From positions 1 through 54,299 of the forward strand of contig NZ_JFKC01000026.1 of the NCBI RefSeq assembly GCF_002115805.1: a DNA stretch of 54,299 nt, given 5' to 3'. Shown one piece after another: positions 1 to 9,849 of this stretch. A program made the translations under genes and the position numbers. The first letter of the stretch is position 1, and every line of letters begins with the position of its first letter. This DNA comes from Marivita geojedonensis (lineage in GTDB: Bacteria > Pseudomonadota > Alphaproteobacteria > Rhodobacterales > Rhodobacteraceae). A model generated the notes under the pieces. It saw only the letters and a list, made by a program, of their open reading frames with translations. It had not been told where the DNA came from and made no database searches.

Positions 1-64
1 CCCTAGCGATTTGAGAACCGAATCGCCGCAGTTTCATCCTCGGGTGAAATGAAAGGGTGGGGAT

Positions 65-883
65 ATGGATATTTCCTCAAGGCGCGATCCGTCGATCGAT
101 TATGCGCCGTGTCGTTATAATGGTTCTCGATTATGGTTCAGAGGGCCGCGAAAAGCGCTTCGGTCTGAATATGTTGCCTGCCTTGGCGGGAGCGAGGTTT
201 ACGGACGTTATCTTCTGCGTCCGTGGCCCGATCTGCTTGAGGATCAGCTTTCCTGCCCGGTGGTGAACCTTGGTATCGAAAATGCCGGAATTGATGCGTA
301 TCTGAATGACCCCGGAGCCCTTGTGACGGCGTCCAACGCACAAGCAGCGGTCATTCAACTGGCATGCAGCCATAACACGTCGAACCGCTTCTATTCCGTG
401 CATCCCCGGCGGAACGACCGCTTCCTGAAAGCATCACAGGCGTTGATATCGCTCTATCCGGAGATGGACTTCACTGAAGTGCATTTCACGCGTCATCTGC
501 TGTCGCGGTTGCAGTCGATTTGTGCTGAACGGTTTGAACTGGTGGCCGAAGAGGTGCGCTGCGCCTGGCAGGCGCGGGTGCGCAAACTGATCAGTCACAT
601 GAATGGTCAGTCCTTCCTGCTGTGGTTCGCGCCCGAGCCTTTGCGTGACGGGACATCAACGGCGCTTTCGGAGGAGCCGTTCCTGACGCGGAATACGGTG
701 GCTGCTCTGACGCCACTTGTGTCCGGATTGCTGGACGTGGTTCCCGAGATGTGGCGGGCCGGGGACGAGGAGCTTTTGGTCCCGCCGCTTGAACATGCAC
801 GGGCAGAGCATCTGTCCGGACCCGTCGCGCATCGGCAGGTGGCGGATCGGGTCGCGCAGGCCGTGATTCCGGTTCTGCAATGA
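65..883 (+). CDS. DUF6473 family protein
   Basis: Protein of 272 residues without a signal peptide or membrane segment. The start is the ATG after a G-rich ribosome-binding stretch (AGGGTGGGG). The N-terminal half has the pattern I associate with DUF6473, a roseobacter family of unknown function: [11 protein letters not shown] near residue 40, then [18 protein letters not shown] and [17 protein letters not shown]. The Gly-Gly-Ser-Glu turn followed by a hydrophobic strand and NxG recalls SGNH/GDS-type folds, but that is only a structural guess. The gene stands alone and converges on the etf operon, whose terminator overlaps its last codons. Family assignment is from memory of conserved motifs; the function is unknown. 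Confidence 0.72.
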   Translation: MDISSRRDPSIDYAPCRYNGSRLWFRGPRKALRSEYVACLGGSEVYGRYLLRPWPDLLEDQLSCPVVNLGIENAGIDAYLNDPGALVTASNAQAAVIQLACSHNTSNRFYSVHPRRNDRFLKASQALISLYPEMDFTEVHFTRHLLSRLQSICAERFELVAEEVRCAWQARVRKLISHMNGQSFLLWFAPEPLRDGTSTALSEEPFLTRNTVAALTPLVSGLLDVVPEMWRAGDEELLVPPLEHARAEHLSGPVAHRQVADRVAQAVIPVLQ

Positions 884-913
884 AAAAACGGCGCGCCGGT
901 GTGGCGCGCCGTT
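883..913 (-). terminator. Intrinsic terminator of the etfB-etfA operon
   Basis: Perfect 11-bp stem (AACGGCGCGCC at 887-897, GGCGCGCCGTT at 903-913) with a 5-base loop. Read on the minus strand, it is followed by six T residues (A-run at 883-888 on the plus strand). It lies 20 bases downstream of the etfA stop and overlaps the stop codon of the convergent DUF6473 gene, so it could also limit read-through in the other direction. Confidence 0.85.
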
Positions 914-932
914 CCAAGATCTGTGAAGGCGA

Positions 933-1862
933 TCAGCCGAGCTTTTCTGTCAGCTCCGGGACGGCCTCGAAGAGGTCGGCGACCAGTCCGAAATCCGCGA
1001 CCTGGAAGATCGGCGCTTCTTCATCTTTGTTGATGGCAACAATGATCTTGCTGTCTTTCATGCCTGCAAGGTGCTGGATGGCGCCCGAGATACCGACAGC
1101 GATGTAAAGATCGGGGGCAACGACCTTGCCGGTCTGGCCTACCTGCCAATCGTTCGGTGCAAAGCCCGAGTCAACCGCTGCGCGCGATGCGCCGACAGCG
1201 GCGCCCAAGGTGTCGGCCAGTTTCTCGATCATCGCAAAGTCTTCTTCCGAACCGACGCCGCGGCCACCGGAGACAACGACGCCCGCCGACGTGAGTTCGG
1301 GGCGATCGCTCTCTGCGACCTTGTCCTCAACCCATTCGGACAGGCCGGGGTTTTCACCCGCAGCGATGGCCTCGACGGAAGCGGACCCACCGGTCGCTGC
1401 CGCGTCAAATGTCGACGTCCGGAAGGAAATCACCTTGGTGACGTCCGAGGACTTGACGGTCTGGATCGCGTTGCCAGCGTAGATCGGACGCTCGAACGTA
1501 TCGGCGTCCGCAACGGCGGTCACATCGGTCAGAACCATGACATCCAGAAGCGCCGCAACGCGGGGCAGGATGTTCTTGGCGTCGGTCGTTGCGGGTGCAA
1601 CGATGTGGCTGTAATCACCGGCCAGCGATGCAATCAGGGCCGCGACAGGCTCGGCCAGACGATGACCGTACAGAGCGTCTTCAGCCAGCAGAACTTTGGA
1701 AACGCCATCGATGGTGGCCGCTTCGTCAGCTGCAGCCTTGGCGCTCGCGCCAGCGGCCAGAACGGTCACATCGCCGAGTGACTTGGCTGCTGTCACGGCC
1801 TTCGCGGTGGCGTCCATCGCCAGCGCGCCGTCGGAGATTTCGGCAATCAGAAGAACGGCCAT
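933..1862 (-). CDS. etfA: Electron transfer flavoprotein subunit alpha
   Basis: The 309-residue FAD-binding subunit of the ETF heterodimer, which takes electrons from acyl-CoA and other flavin dehydrogenases (dimethylglycine and sarcosine dehydrogenases in many relatives) and passes them to ETF-ubiquinone oxidoreductase. The C-terminal FAD domain is clear: SGGRGVGS near residue 200, then [16 protein letters not shown] and [16 protein letters not shown] near the end. Length is normal for the family. Its ATG overlaps the etfB stop by one base (TAATG), indicating translational coupling. No ETF-QO gene lies in the window. Confidence 0.97.
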   Translation of the reverse strand: MAVLLIAEISDGALAMDATAKAVTAAKSLGDVTVLAAGASAKAAADEAATIDGVSKVLLAEDALYGHRLAEPVAALIASLAGDYSHIVAPATTDAKNILPRVAALLDVMVLTDVTAVADADTFERPIYAGNAIQTVKSSDVTKVISFRTSTFDAAATGGSASVEAIAAGENPGLSEWVEDKVAESDRPELTSAGVVVSGGRGVGSEEDFAMIEKLADTLGAAVGASRAAVDSGFAPNDWQVGQTGKVVAPDLYIAVGISGAIQHLAGMKDSKIIVAINKDEEAPIFQVADFGLVADLFEAVPELTEKLG

Positions 1863-2620
1863 TACACAGCTCCCACTTCTTTGAGTTTCGCAACCAGTTC
1901 GTCGACCGAACCCACCTTGATGCCTGCCGCCCGCTCTTCGGGTTCAGATGTTTTCACGATCTCAAGGCGTGGCGTCACGTCTACGCCGTAATCAGCGGCT
2001 GTCTTTTCATCGAGAGGCTTCTTCTTGGCCTTCATGATGTTCGGCAGCGATGCGTAGCGCGGTTCGTTCAGTCGCAGGTCGGTCGAGATGATCGCGGGCA
2101 TCTTGACCTTGACGGTCTGAAGACCGCCATCGACTTCGCGGGTCACAACCGCGCTGTCACCGTCGATGTCGATGTTGTTGGCATACATTGCCTGGCTCCA
2201 GCCCAGCAGGGCGGACAGCATCTGGCCGGTGGCGTTCATGTCATTGTCGATTGCCTGCTTGCCGCAGAGAACGAGGCCGGGCTCTTCTTCCTTGACGATG
2301 GCGGCAAGGATTTTCGCGACGGCCAGCGGTTCGATATCGGTGTGAACGTCATCGGCTGCCACGACGAGGATCGCGCGGTCGGCACCCATGGCGAGCGCGG
2401 TACGGAGCGTTTCCTGGCTCTGCTTGACGCCGATGCTGACGGCAACGATCTCATCTGCCTTGCCTGCCTCTTTAAGACGGATTGCCTCTTCCACGGCGAT
2501 CTCGTCAAAGGGGTTCATCGACATCTTCACGTTGGCGAGATCGACACCCGAACCGTCCGCTTTGACGCGAACTTTCACGTTGTAATCGATCACGCGTTTG
2601 ACAGGTACCAGGACCTTCAT
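1862..2620 (-). CDS. etfB: Electron transfer flavoprotein subunit beta
   Basis: The 252-residue AMP-binding beta subunit of ETF. The start at 2620 gives the family N-terminus [17 protein letters not shown] and has a GAGAGGAA ribosome-binding site; a longer in-frame start 21 codons upstream lacks family similarity. Conserved elements include [17 protein letters not shown], the [23 protein letters not shown] segment (split here as CGKQAID and [11 protein letters not shown]) and the C-terminal [21 protein letters not shown] recognition-loop region. It is the first gene of a two-gene minus-strand operon ending at the terminator near 890. Confidence 0.97.
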   Translation of the reverse strand: MKVLVPVKRVIDYNVKVRVKADGSGVDLANVKMSMNPFDEIAVEEAIRLKEAGKADEIVAVSIGVKQSQETLRTALAMGADRAILVVAADDVHTDIEPLAVAKILAAIVKEEEPGLVLCGKQAIDNDMNATGQMLSALLGWSQAMYANNIDIDGDSAVVTREVDGGLQTVKVKMPAIISTDLRLNEPRYASLPNIMKAKKKPLDEKTAADYGVDVTPRLEIVKTSEPEERAAGIKVGSVDELVAKLKEVGAV

Positions 2621-2788
2621 GGGCGCGTTCCTCTCGTTGGGATCGCAGCAAAATCTGCGATTCTGACGTTTCGTTCCGGGCAAGGGATACCCAACACTGG
2701 GCAGGGGAAACAGGGCAAAATCGTCACGTTAGCGCCATCGGACGTCGCGTTTTTCAGGAAATGGCAAGTCCGATGCTGTGATGCGGCA

Positions 2789-3910
2789 TCAATCGCAAAT
2801 GTTTTGCAGCGCGCGCCATTCCTGCGCAGTCAGGATCGGAACTGCTTCGAATCCCTTGGGTGTGGCGTCGCGCGCGGCCTGAATGCGGTCTCCCAACGCG
2901 GGGTGGCTCAGGAAATGAGCAACGAAGGGGCCGGCATCCCCGCCCAGTTCGCGAAACCGTTCGAACATCGTTGCGAGCGACGACGGGGCAATGCCGGCAT
3001 CGCGGAGCACCGCGTGTGCAAAGACATCGGCGTCGGCTTCGGCTTCCTGCGAATATTGCGCTTCGATCAGACGCTCTGCGAGAAACAGAACAGCTGCTCC
3101 ACCGGCGAAGTCGCCAAATAGAAGCCCCAGAACACCCAGCGATCCTGCCGAGCGCAGCGCGTGGCGTGTCGGATCGCGGCTGACCACATGACCGATTTCA
3201 TGTGCAAACACCGCCGATATCTCTTCAGGCGTCTGCGCCTCGTCGATGAGCCCACGGAAGAACACGACGTAGTTCCCTGGAAGGGCAAAGGCGTTGATCA
3301 TGTCGTGGTCCAGCACTGACACCGTCAGCGGGTGAGGTTCGGGCAAGGCGGCCTGAAGGCGATCTTCCATCTTGGAGAGGGCTGCAAGACCATCGCGGTT
3401 GTCACACACCGGTACGGGGTTCAGTCCGGTCTGGTCGAGCGCCGTGCGGATTTGTTCGAACGTGACCTCGCCCAATGCGCGTTCGCCTTCGGGCGGGATG
3501 AAGCGCGCCAGCTGGTTCGCCATCGTCGGAACAAGCACAAAGATGATCAGGGCCACTGAGGCGACCGCAGCGATGGCCCAGACGATCAACGGTCCTCGCT
3601 TTGTGACTTTCGCGCGCTTTGTCCGGTTTGGCAGCCGAGGAGCGAGGTCGTGATCGGGAAGGAAGATGCGCTGCACGGGGTCGTGTGTCAGCTGGATCAC
3701 CATATGATCCTGACCGGCCTGATCCGCGAGTTCACGAACGTCGGCAAGTGGCCACTTCAGAGGTTCTCCGGACCCGACACTCCCGACGAGGCACTGGTTG
3801 TCTTCATCGATTGTCAGGCTGATTGGCACTGGCATGGCGCGACTGCCGTCAAAATACGTACCGGAGGCAGAAAACGGTTCTGGCGCGCGGCCGACACGGA
3901 GCACGGTCAT
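2789..3910 (-). CDS. M48 family metalloprotease
   Basis: A 373-residue membrane-anchored zinc peptidase. The N-terminal ~100 residues are a cytoplasmic-looking domain, followed by one membrane segment (about residues 107-130) and then an M48 domain with the catalytic HEIGH motif at 237-241 and the third zinc ligand in the EAEADADVFA region near 293. This layout matches the M48 proteins commonly encoded next to DUF898 proteins. Its ATG overlaps the stop of the upstream DUF898 gene (ATGA), so the two are coupled and probably act together on membrane or envelope protein turnover. Substrate unknown. Confidence 0.9.
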   Translation of the reverse strand: MTVLRVGRAPEPFSASGTYFDGSRAMPVPISLTIDEDNQCLVGSVGSGEPLKWPLADVRELADQAGQDHMVIQLTHDPVQRIFLPDHDLAPRLPNRTKRAKVTKRGPLIVWAIAAVASVALIIFVLVPTMANQLARFIPPEGERALGEVTFEQIRTALDQTGLNPVPVCDNRDGLAALSKMEDRLQAALPEPHPLTVSVLDHDMINAFALPGNYVVFFRGLIDEAQTPEEISAVFAHEIGHVVSRDPTRHALRSAGSLGVLGLLFGDFAGGAAVLFLAERLIEAQYSQEAEADADVFAHAVLRDAGIAPSSLATMFERFRELGGDAGPFVAHFLSHPALGDRIQAARDATPKGFEAVPILTAQEWRALQNICD

Positions 3911-5082
3911 AGTGAAGCCCCCACGTCGAGAGCATCCGCAAAGCCTTCAGCTTCCTTGAATTCATCCCGCGGGCGCTGCCAGATTTCGGCAATGGCCTCT
4001 TCGGGCGACAATGTGAGGCTCGAAAAATAGTGTCGTATGACAGGCAGGGTCACAAAGACATTCGTCAGTGCGGACCAGAGCAGGAAGATGGTGAAATAGG
4101 CCATGACGCTGAGTGCGATGATCGCGATGCGGCCCAGCCCGGCAATCGGCGCCACCATGTCTTCCAGACCCATCTCGGACAGCACGTCGGCCGATTGCAC
4201 GAGTAACAGAAGCAGTCCCAGCACGACCATTGGGATGAACACGGCCACCGCCGCAAGCATTGTGCCCAGAACGTAGATCATCATGACACGAAACGCACTT
4301 GGCGACAGCGTGAGCCGTACGCCATTGATCGTTTTCGTTTCTGTCAATCGGCGCAGCGCATCGACGCGGTAGTGGACCAAGCCGTAGAACCCAACCAGCC
4401 CGGCAACGATCAACAGGCCTATGGCGAGAGGGACACTTTCGGCCAAAAGCGCAGCCCCGCCCGCCAGGGCAATCGCCAGAGCGAGGAACATGGGTTTCAT
4501 GGATGCATAGAGCATGGTCCACGTCCCACCCTGCGCCATGCGGGCGGTGCCGAAGAAGGTTCGGTCGACCTTGTATTTCTCCAGCCAGAAGGTCATGCGT
4601 GGCATCAGAAGCCCAAGGCTCAGGATTGTGACTGCCCAGTGCAGGACTGCGCGCCACGCGTAACCCCATGCCCCCGGTTCCAACCCAAACCGCAAGCCCC
4701 GCCAGCGTGTCCGGGCCAGAATGTATCGCCGGGCGCGATACTGCGCGAAAAACCAGAGCGGGATGACCCCGACCAAGCTGACCGCATAGGCTGCGAAATT
4801 GTCCTGAAACAGCGAAAAACTGGCGAACATCAGGATCAGATTCACGATCCCGATATAGAAGGCCATCACCACCACGGCGAACAGAAACCCCAACAGCTTT
4901 TCGATCGGGTCGCCCACATATTCCAACGGGTGCCCGCCGGGACGGATTGAGGACCAGTACCAGCGCCGCAGCCGTGTGCGCATCCAGAAGCGATAGAAGC
5001 CAAGCGTCAGAACTGTCAGGACGCCGGTCTTGAGGGCGAGCCAGAACAGCGCGCTCCTGCTGCCGACAACTTCTGTTGTCAG
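3907..5082 (-). CDS. DUF898 (YjgN-like) membrane protein, start uncertain
   Basis: Multi-pass inner-membrane protein of the YjgN/DUF898 family. Recognisable blocks are ALFWLALKTG, LTLGFYRFWMRTRLRRWYW, the PLEYVGDPIEKLLGF stretch and ARRYILARTRWRGLRFGLEPG, with repeated hydrophobic segments to the C-terminus. The stop overlaps the M48 protease start (ATGA). The start is a problem: family similarity reaches upstream to about 5070, but the frame has no ATG, GTG or TTG between the ATG at 5245-5247 (inside parC, a 155-base overlap) and the ATG at 4981-4983 (inside the first conserved block). The boundary given is a CTG at 5080-5082 just after the parC stop. Product family secure, start not. Confidence 0.82.
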   Translation of the reverse strand: MTTEVVGSRSALFWLALKTGVLTVLTLGFYRFWMRTRLRRWYWSSIRPGGHPLEYVGDPIEKLLGFLFAVVVMAFYIGIVNLILMFASFSLFQDNFAAYAVSLVGVIPLWFFAQYRARRYILARTRWRGLRFGLEPGAWGYAWRAVLHWAVTILSLGLLMPRMTFWLEKYKVDRTFFGTARMAQGGTWTMLYASMKPMFLALAIALAGGAALLAESVPLAIGLLIVAGLVGFYGLVHYRVDALRRLTETKTINGVRLTLSPSAFRVMMIYVLGTMLAAVAVFIPMVVLGLLLLLVQSADVLSEMGLEDMVAPIAGLGRIAIIALSVMAYFTIFLLWSALTNVFVTLPVIRHYFSSLTLSPEEAIAEIWQRPRDEFKEAEGFADALDVGASL

Positions 5083-5092
5083 TGTGTGCGGG

Positions 5093-7408
5093 TCAGGTAA
5101 ATGTGTTGTCTCTCGGGAAGCCGCGGGGGGCCATGCGCCCGGTTCCGGCGCGCTTTCCGGTCCACTCGGCGAGCTCTGTCTCTGTTCTGGTGCGCCCAGC
5201 CGGGTCGCGCCAGGTGAGGCCTTCTCCCAAGGTGAAGGTGGTTGCATCCGACAGGCCCCCGTCCTTGTACTTTTGCAGCCGCACGCCTTTCCCGCGTCCC
5301 ATTTCAGGTAGCTCGTCCAATGCAAAGACCAGCACCTTACGGTTTTCACCAACAACGGCCACCGAGTCACCAACTACAGGTTTGCACACCTTGGCGCGCA
5401 CGTCTCCTTTGACGTTGAGCACCTGTTTGCCCGCCCGTGTCTGCGCCACGACGTCGTTCTCGGGCACGATGAAGCCATCGCCCGCACTGGAGGCAACCAG
5501 CAGCTTTCGGTCGGGGTGGTGAATGAACAAATCGACGATGGCGGCTTCGTTCGGCAAATCAACCATCAGGCGCACAGGTTCCCCCATGCCGCGCCCACCC
5601 GGAAGATTTGCGGCTGAAAGCGTGTAGAACCGACCGTTGGAGCCAAAGACCAGCAGGCGATCCGTGGTTTCGGCATGGAAGATGAAACGAGGCCCATCGC
5701 CGTCTTTGAACTTCAACTCGCGGCTGAGGTCGATATGCCCGGTCATGGCCCGGATCCAGCCCATCTGGCTGCACACAACCGTAATGGGTTCACGCTCGAT
5801 CATGGCTTCCAGCGGAACCTCTTCCACTTCCGCCGCCTCTTCGATCAGCGTGCGGCGCGCGCCGCCTTCATAATTCTTGCCAAAGGCCTTTTTGACCTCT
5901 TTCAACTGCTCGGCAATCGCATCCCATTGCAATTCACCGCTTTCAAGCAGGTCCTCGAGACCGGCACGTTCCTCCATCAGGCGGTCGCGCTCGGCCACAA
6001 GCTCCATCTCCTCCAGCTTGCGCAGGCTGCGCAGGCGCATGTTCAGGATCGCTTCGGTCTGGATTTCGGTCAGGCCAAGTTCATCATCACTCGCCACCAT
6101 AAGCGGTGACACATATTCCGCCTCGTTGAGGGCGCGGGGGTGATCTTTGCCCCAGTCTTCGCGCATGAGAGCGGCTTTTGGGTCGTCGTCATAGCGGATG
6201 ATGTCGATCACACGGTCAAGGTTCAGGAAGGCAACGATCAGGCCCTCCAGCACCTCGAGCCTGTGATCGATCTTGTCCATCCGGTGCTGGCTGCGGCGGA
6301 TCAGAACCTCGCGCCGGAAATCGAGGAAGGCCCGCAGAACTTCCTTCATCGAACAGACTTTGGGGGTCAGTCCGTCAATCAGCACGTTCATGTTCAGGCT
6401 GAAGCGAACTTCCAGGTCCGAGTTTCGGAACAGCATGTTCATCAGCACATCCGGGTCCACGTTCTTGGATCGTGGTTCCAGAACCATGCGGATGTCATCG
6501 GCGCTTTCGTCGCGGATATCCGCGAGGATGGGCACTTTCTTGGTCTGGATCAGTTCGGCAAGACGTTCGACCAATTTGGATTTCTGCACCTGATAGGGAA
6601 TCTCGGTCACGATGATCTGCCACTGACCGCGGCCCAGATCCTCGACTTCCCACTTGCACCGCAGGCGCATGGACCCACGACCGGTGCGATAGGCCTGCGC
6701 GATGTTCTCGCGCGGCTCAACGATCACGCCACCGGTCGGGAAATCCGGTCCCGGTACGTAGTTCAGAAGCGTGTCGTCCCGGGCGTCCGGCACCTTGATC
6801 AGATGCAGGCAGGCGTCGATCAGTTCCGCAATGTTGTGCGGCGGGATGTTGGTCGCCATGCCCACCGCGATGCCCGACGCGCCGTTTGCAAGAAGGTTCG
6901 GAAACTGGGCAGGCAGGACGACCGGTTCTTCCAACGTCCCGTCATAATTGGCGCGATAATCGACGGCGTTCTCGTTCAGCCCTTCGAGAAGCGCTTCGGC
7001 GACATTGGTCAGACGGGCTTCGGTGTAACGGGCGGCGGCGGGATTGTCCCCGTCAATGTTGCCGAAATTGCCCTGACCATCGACCAGCGGGTAACGTACG
7101 TTGAAGTCCTGCGCGAGGCGCGCCATGGCGTCATAGATCGCTGCGTCGCCATGCGGGTGATAGTTCCCCATCACGTCGCCGGAAATCTTCGCCGACTTTC
7201 TGAAGCCCCCGGTGGAATTCAGACGCAGTTCGCGCATTGCATACAGGATACGGCGATGCACGGGTTTCAATCCGTCCCGCGCATCGGGCAACGCACGGTG
7301 CATGATCGTCGAAAGCGCATAGGTCAGATACCGTTCGCCGATCGCTCGACGCAGCGGTTCCGCGAAGTCGCGGGGGGTCATCTTGGGGTCATCGACGTCA
7401 TTGGCCAT
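5093..7408 (-). CDS. parC: DNA topoisomerase IV subunit A
   Basis: About 771 residues; the breakage-reunion subunit of topoisomerase IV, which decatenates daughter chromosomes with ParE. The N-terminal winged-helix/tower domain contains [33 protein letters not shown] and the active-site tyrosine in [10 protein letters not shown] (Tyr128 from the chosen ATG). The C-terminal beta-pinwheel is short, as in alphaproteobacterial ParC. Two starts are possible: ATG at 7406-7408 (MANDVDD) or GTG at 7424-7426 six codons earlier. A GGGGGTGA Shine-Dalgarno-like stretch abuts the GTG and is rather far from the ATG, so neither is ideal. DUF898 follows immediately downstream. Confidence 0.96.
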   Translation of the reverse strand: MANDVDDPKMTPRDFAEPLRRAIGERYLTYALSTIMHRALPDARDGLKPVHRRILYAMRELRLNSTGGFRKSAKISGDVMGNYHPHGDAAIYDAMARLAQDFNVRYPLVDGQGNFGNIDGDNPAAARYTEARLTNVAEALLEGLNENAVDYRANYDGTLEEPVVLPAQFPNLLANGASGIAVGMATNIPPHNIAELIDACLHLIKVPDARDDTLLNYVPGPDFPTGGVIVEPRENIAQAYRTGRGSMRLRCKWEVEDLGRGQWQIIVTEIPYQVQKSKLVERLAELIQTKKVPILADIRDESADDIRMVLEPRSKNVDPDVLMNMLFRNSDLEVRFSLNMNVLIDGLTPKVCSMKEVLRAFLDFRREVLIRRSQHRMDKIDHRLEVLEGLIVAFLNLDRVIDIIRYDDDPKAALMREDWGKDHPRALNEAEYVSPLMVASDDELGLTEIQTEAILNMRLRSLRKLEEMELVAERDRLMEERAGLEDLLESGELQWDAIAEQLKEVKKAFGKNYEGGARRTLIEEAAEVEEVPLEAMIEREPITVVCSQMGWIRAMTGHIDLSRELKFKDGDGPRFIFHAETTDRLLVFGSNGRFYTLSAANLPGGRGMGEPVRLMVDLPNEAAIVDLFIHHPDRKLLVASSAGDGFIVPENDVVAQTRAGKQVLNVKGDVRAKVCKPVVGDSVAVVGENRKVLVFALDELPEMGRGKGVRLQKYKDGGLSDATTFTLGEGLTWRDPAGRTRTETELAEWTGKRAGTGRMAPRGFPRDNTFT

Positions 7409-7546
7409 AGATGATGTGATACTCACCCCCTCTGAGGCCGTAAAGCAATTGAGGGAATATTTTTTGCGTTTCCCCTTCGGCCCAGGGCGAGAATCGCAGT
7501 ATTGTCTTGCGGCGGTTGCGTGTTTCGGCCGCTCTGGGGGATTGTG

Positions 7547-8113
7547 ATGAACAAGTACATTCTTGTGGCGTTCGCGTTTTTGGGCGTCGGTTTTTATGAA
7601 TTGTCGGGCGGATCAGATTTTGAGCCGGGTACCAATTCGCTTGTGGTTTTCGCTGAACCCAAGCCGGCTGCGCCCAAGGAAAAACCGGCACTGGTCGCCC
7701 GCGCAGACACGTCCGAGCCGAGCCTGACCGATATCGCGCCCACGCGTGCCCCGGCGCGTGCCGTTGTGGAGTCCGCCCCCGACGAAAGCGTGGCCGGTCT
7801 GGCACTTGTCAAACTGACTCCGTCTGAGTCGCCCGATCTGCCACTGGAAACAGAGACGGTTGCGGCTCCTGCCGAAGCGGAAATCCTCCCGGAACCTGTT
7901 GCTCAATCGGAACCCGATCTGCGATTTGTCGATGGCGACACCGTCAATCTGCGTGGCGGTCCGGGCACCAATTTTGCTGTTGTTGGAAAACTCTACCGCA
8001 ACGACATGGTCGAGGTGCTCAAGGACGAGGGCAATGGCTGGCTTCATCTGCGTGATACGCTCACCGGTGATGAAGGCTGGATGGCGGATTGGCTTGTGAC
8101 GGCTGCCAACTGA
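7547..8113 (+). CDS. SH3 domain-containing exported/membrane-anchored protein
   Basis: Protein of 188 residues. The chosen ATG gives a hydrophobic N-terminus ([22 protein letters not shown]) that is a membrane anchor or signal sequence. A low-complexity Pro/Ala/Glu-rich linker of about 100 residues follows, then a C-terminal bacterial SH3 (SH3b) domain recognisable by [21 protein letters not shown] and GWLHLRD...GWMADWL. Such proteins usually sit at the cell wall or periplasmic face and bind peptidoglycan peptides; the role here is not known. It is divergent from parC, with a GTG-started dehydrogenase beginning one base after its stop. Confidence 0.8.
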   Translation: MNKYILVAFAFLGVGFYELSGGSDFEPGTNSLVVFAEPKPAAPKEKPALVARADTSEPSLTDIAPTRAPARAVVESAPDESVAGLALVKLTPSESPDLPLETETVAAPAEAEILPEPVAQSEPDLRFVDGDTVNLRGGPGTNFAVVGKLYRNDMVEVLKDEGNGWLHLRDTLTGDEGWMADWLVTAAN

Positions 8114-8114
8114 C

Positions 8115-8942
8115 GTGACCGCGAAGACCATCCTGATCACCGGCTGTTCTTCAGGCATCGGTCTCGACTGTGCCCGAAGACTCAAATCGCAGGGATGGAC
8201 GGTTTTCGCGTCCTGCCGGTCAGAAGAGGATTGCCGCGCACGGCAGGACGAAGGGTTCTTGGCGCCCCGGCTCGACTACGAAGACCCCAAGAGTATTGAG
8301 TCCTGCGTTGCGGAGGTGATGGGTCAGACCGGCGGCACGCTTGACGCTGTTTTTCACAATGGCGCATATGCGTTGCCCGGGCCGATCGAAGACATACCTG
8401 CCGCAGGGATGCGGGCGCAGTTCGAAGCCAACTTTCTTGGATGGCATGAGCTTAATCTGCATCTTTTCCCTGCCATGCGGCGTCAGGGCGGTGGTCGGAT
8501 ACTGTTCAATTCGTCTGTCTTGGGGCTGGTCGGGATGAAATGGCGCGGCCCCTATGTGGCGACGAAGTTTGCTCTGGAAGGGTACGCCGATGTCCTGCGG
8601 ATGGAGATGGCCGAGGCCGGTATTCATGTTGTTCTGATCGAACCGGGACCGATTGAGACAGCATTCCGTAAGAATGCCATTCGTCAGTTCGAGAAATGGG
8701 TCGACTGGACGTCCTCGGCACGGCGGGAGCAGTATGAAAGGTCGCTCCTTGATCAGTTGCACAAAGGCGGCAGCGCCAAGGCGCAGTGGCCTGCGTCTGC
8801 GGTGACCGATGTCGTGGTACGGGCCCTGGCGGCGAACCGGCCCAAAGCCCGCTATGGGGTAACGACACCGACACACGTCATGGCCATCGCGCGCCGTATT
8901 CTGCCGACCCGGGCGCTGGACTGGCTTTTGTCCAAAGGCTGA
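8115..8942 (+). CDS. SDR family NAD(P)-dependent oxidoreductase
   Basis: A classical short-chain dehydrogenase of 275 residues. The Rossmann glycine motif GCSSGIG lies at residues 10-16, the structural HNGAY (normally NNAG) at 81-85, the catalytic Ser around 133-134 and YxxxK as YVATK (Tyr147, Lys151). The PGPIET stretch near residue 177 matches the cofactor-side motif. The start is GTG, one base after the stop of the SH3 gene, so the two are probably co-transcribed. The NNAG-to-HNGA variant is seen in a subset of SDRs acting on sterol- or lipid-like alcohols, but the substrate cannot be deduced. Confidence 0.9.
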   Translation: MTAKTILITGCSSGIGLDCARRLKSQGWTVFASCRSEEDCRARQDEGFLAPRLDYEDPKSIESCVAEVMGQTGGTLDAVFHNGAYALPGPIEDIPAAGMRAQFEANFLGWHELNLHLFPAMRRQGGGRILFNSSVLGLVGMKWRGPYVATKFALEGYADVLRMEMAEAGIHVVLIEPGPIETAFRKNAIRQFEKWVDWTSSARREQYERSLLDQLHKGGSAKAQWPASAVTDVVVRALAANRPKARYGVTTPTHVMAIARRILPTRALDWLLSKG

Positions 8943-9012
8943 CTTTTCATTCGCCTTACGCCGCGATACGGCTACATCCGCCAGTACACGAAGCGAAGGA
9001 AGTCAGCCCGCC

Positions 9013-9213
9013 ATGATGCAAGACCCACTTTTCATTATTGCTGCCATTGCCTGTCTGGCAGTTGTGGCCGTCCTGCTGTTTGGCATCGGCAGTTTCGCCA
9101 AAGGCGGCGAATTCAACAAGAAATACGCCAACAAGGCGATGCGCCTGCGGATCATTGCACAGTTCGTCGCGGTTCTGCTGATCCTGCTCTTCGTTTGGAT
9201 GCGGGGAGAATAA
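9013..9213 (+). CDS. HIG1-like twin-transmembrane small protein
   Basis: A 66-residue protein with two membrane helices (about residues 6-26 and 45-62) joined by a basic loop GGEFNKKYANKAMRLRI, the pattern of the hypoxia-induced-gene (HIG1) domain family. In Rhodobacter-type bacteria and mitochondria, relatives associate with cytochrome oxidase or respiratory supercomplexes. That role is a family-level inference; no oxidase genes are near. A GAAGGAAG ribosome-binding site precedes the ATG. The adenosyltransferase gene begins three bases after its stop, so they likely form an operon. Confidence 0.82.
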   Translation: MMQDPLFIIAAIACLAVVAVLLFGIGSFAKGGEFNKKYANKAMRLRIIAQFVAVLLILLFVWMRGE

Positions 9214-9216
9214 GCC

Positions 9217-9789
9217 ATGGTTGTCCTGAACAAGATCTACACCAAGACCGGGGATGACGGGGAAACCGCACTGGGCAATGGTGCGCGCGTTGCCAAACAT
9301 TCGATGCGCGTCACGGCCTATGGCACGACGGACGAATTGAACTCCGTCGTGGGTTTGGCACGGTTGCATGCAGAGGGAGTCACCGACACCCGTCTGTCGC
9401 TGATCCAGAACGATCTGTTTGACCTCGGCGCTGACCTCTGTCGTCCGGACATGGAGAAAGATGCCGATGCCGAATATCCCCCGCTGCGCATTGTCAGTTC
9501 GCAGGTGGATCGGCTGGAAGCCGAAATCGACGAGATGAATTCGGGTCTCAAGCCGCTGCGCAGCTTCATTCTGCCCGGAGGATCAGCACTCTCTGCGTAT
9601 TTGCATCAGTGCCGCACCGTGGCGCGCAGAGCCGAACGCTTGACCGTGGAGCTTGCGACGATGGAAAGCGTAAACCCCGCGGCGGTGAAGTACCTTAACC
9701 GTCTGAGCGACTGGTTCTTTGTTGCCGCGCGGGTGGCGAACGACAATGGCACAGCAGATGTATTGTGGGTGCCGGGCGCGAACCGCTAG
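9217..9789 (+). CDS. Cob(I)yrinic acid a,c-diamide adenosyltransferase (PduO type)
   Basis: A 190-residue ATP:cob(I)alamin adenosyltransferase, which makes adenosylcobalamin for B12-dependent enzymes. The N-terminal ATP-binding signature KIYTKTGDDGETALGNG, the YGTTDELNS block at about 38 and the C-terminal RRAERLTVELA...LNRLSDWFFVAARVAN are characteristic of the PduO/MMAB fold rather than CobA/CobO. Length is typical. It is likely co-transcribed with the HIG1-like gene. The hairpin at 9811-9838 follows. Confidence 0.95.
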   Translation: MVVLNKIYTKTGDDGETALGNGARVAKHSMRVTAYGTTDELNSVVGLARLHAEGVTDTRLSLIQNDLFDLGADLCRPDMEKDADAEYPPLRIVSSQVDRLEAEIDEMNSGLKPLRSFILPGGSALSAYLHQCRTVARRAERLTVELATMESVNPAAVKYLNRLSDWFFVAARVANDNGTADVLWVPGANR

Positions 9790-9810
9790 GTCAGGCCCGA
9801 AGCATGCCGC

Positions 9811-9838
9811 GCCAATTCCCGGTCTTCCGGGAATTGGC
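9811..9838. terminator. Perfect hairpin between convergent genes
   Basis: A 12-bp perfect stem (GCCAATTCCCGG / CCGGGAATTGGC) with a TCTT loop, lying between the stops of the convergent adenosyltransferase and DUF1244 genes. There is only a weak T stretch on either side, so it is a probable shared bidirectional terminator rather than a textbook one. Confidence 0.65.
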
Positions 9839-9849
9839 ATGTTTCCACG

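Noticed and set aside
1589-3121. A 510-codon plus-strand frame across etfA, etfB and the M48 gene
   Set aside because: It crosses three well-supported minus-strand genes and reads as low-information Arg/His-rich sequence.
6140-7414. A 424-codon frame antisense to parC
   Set aside because: Mirrors the conserved ParC catalytic domain; no independent motifs.
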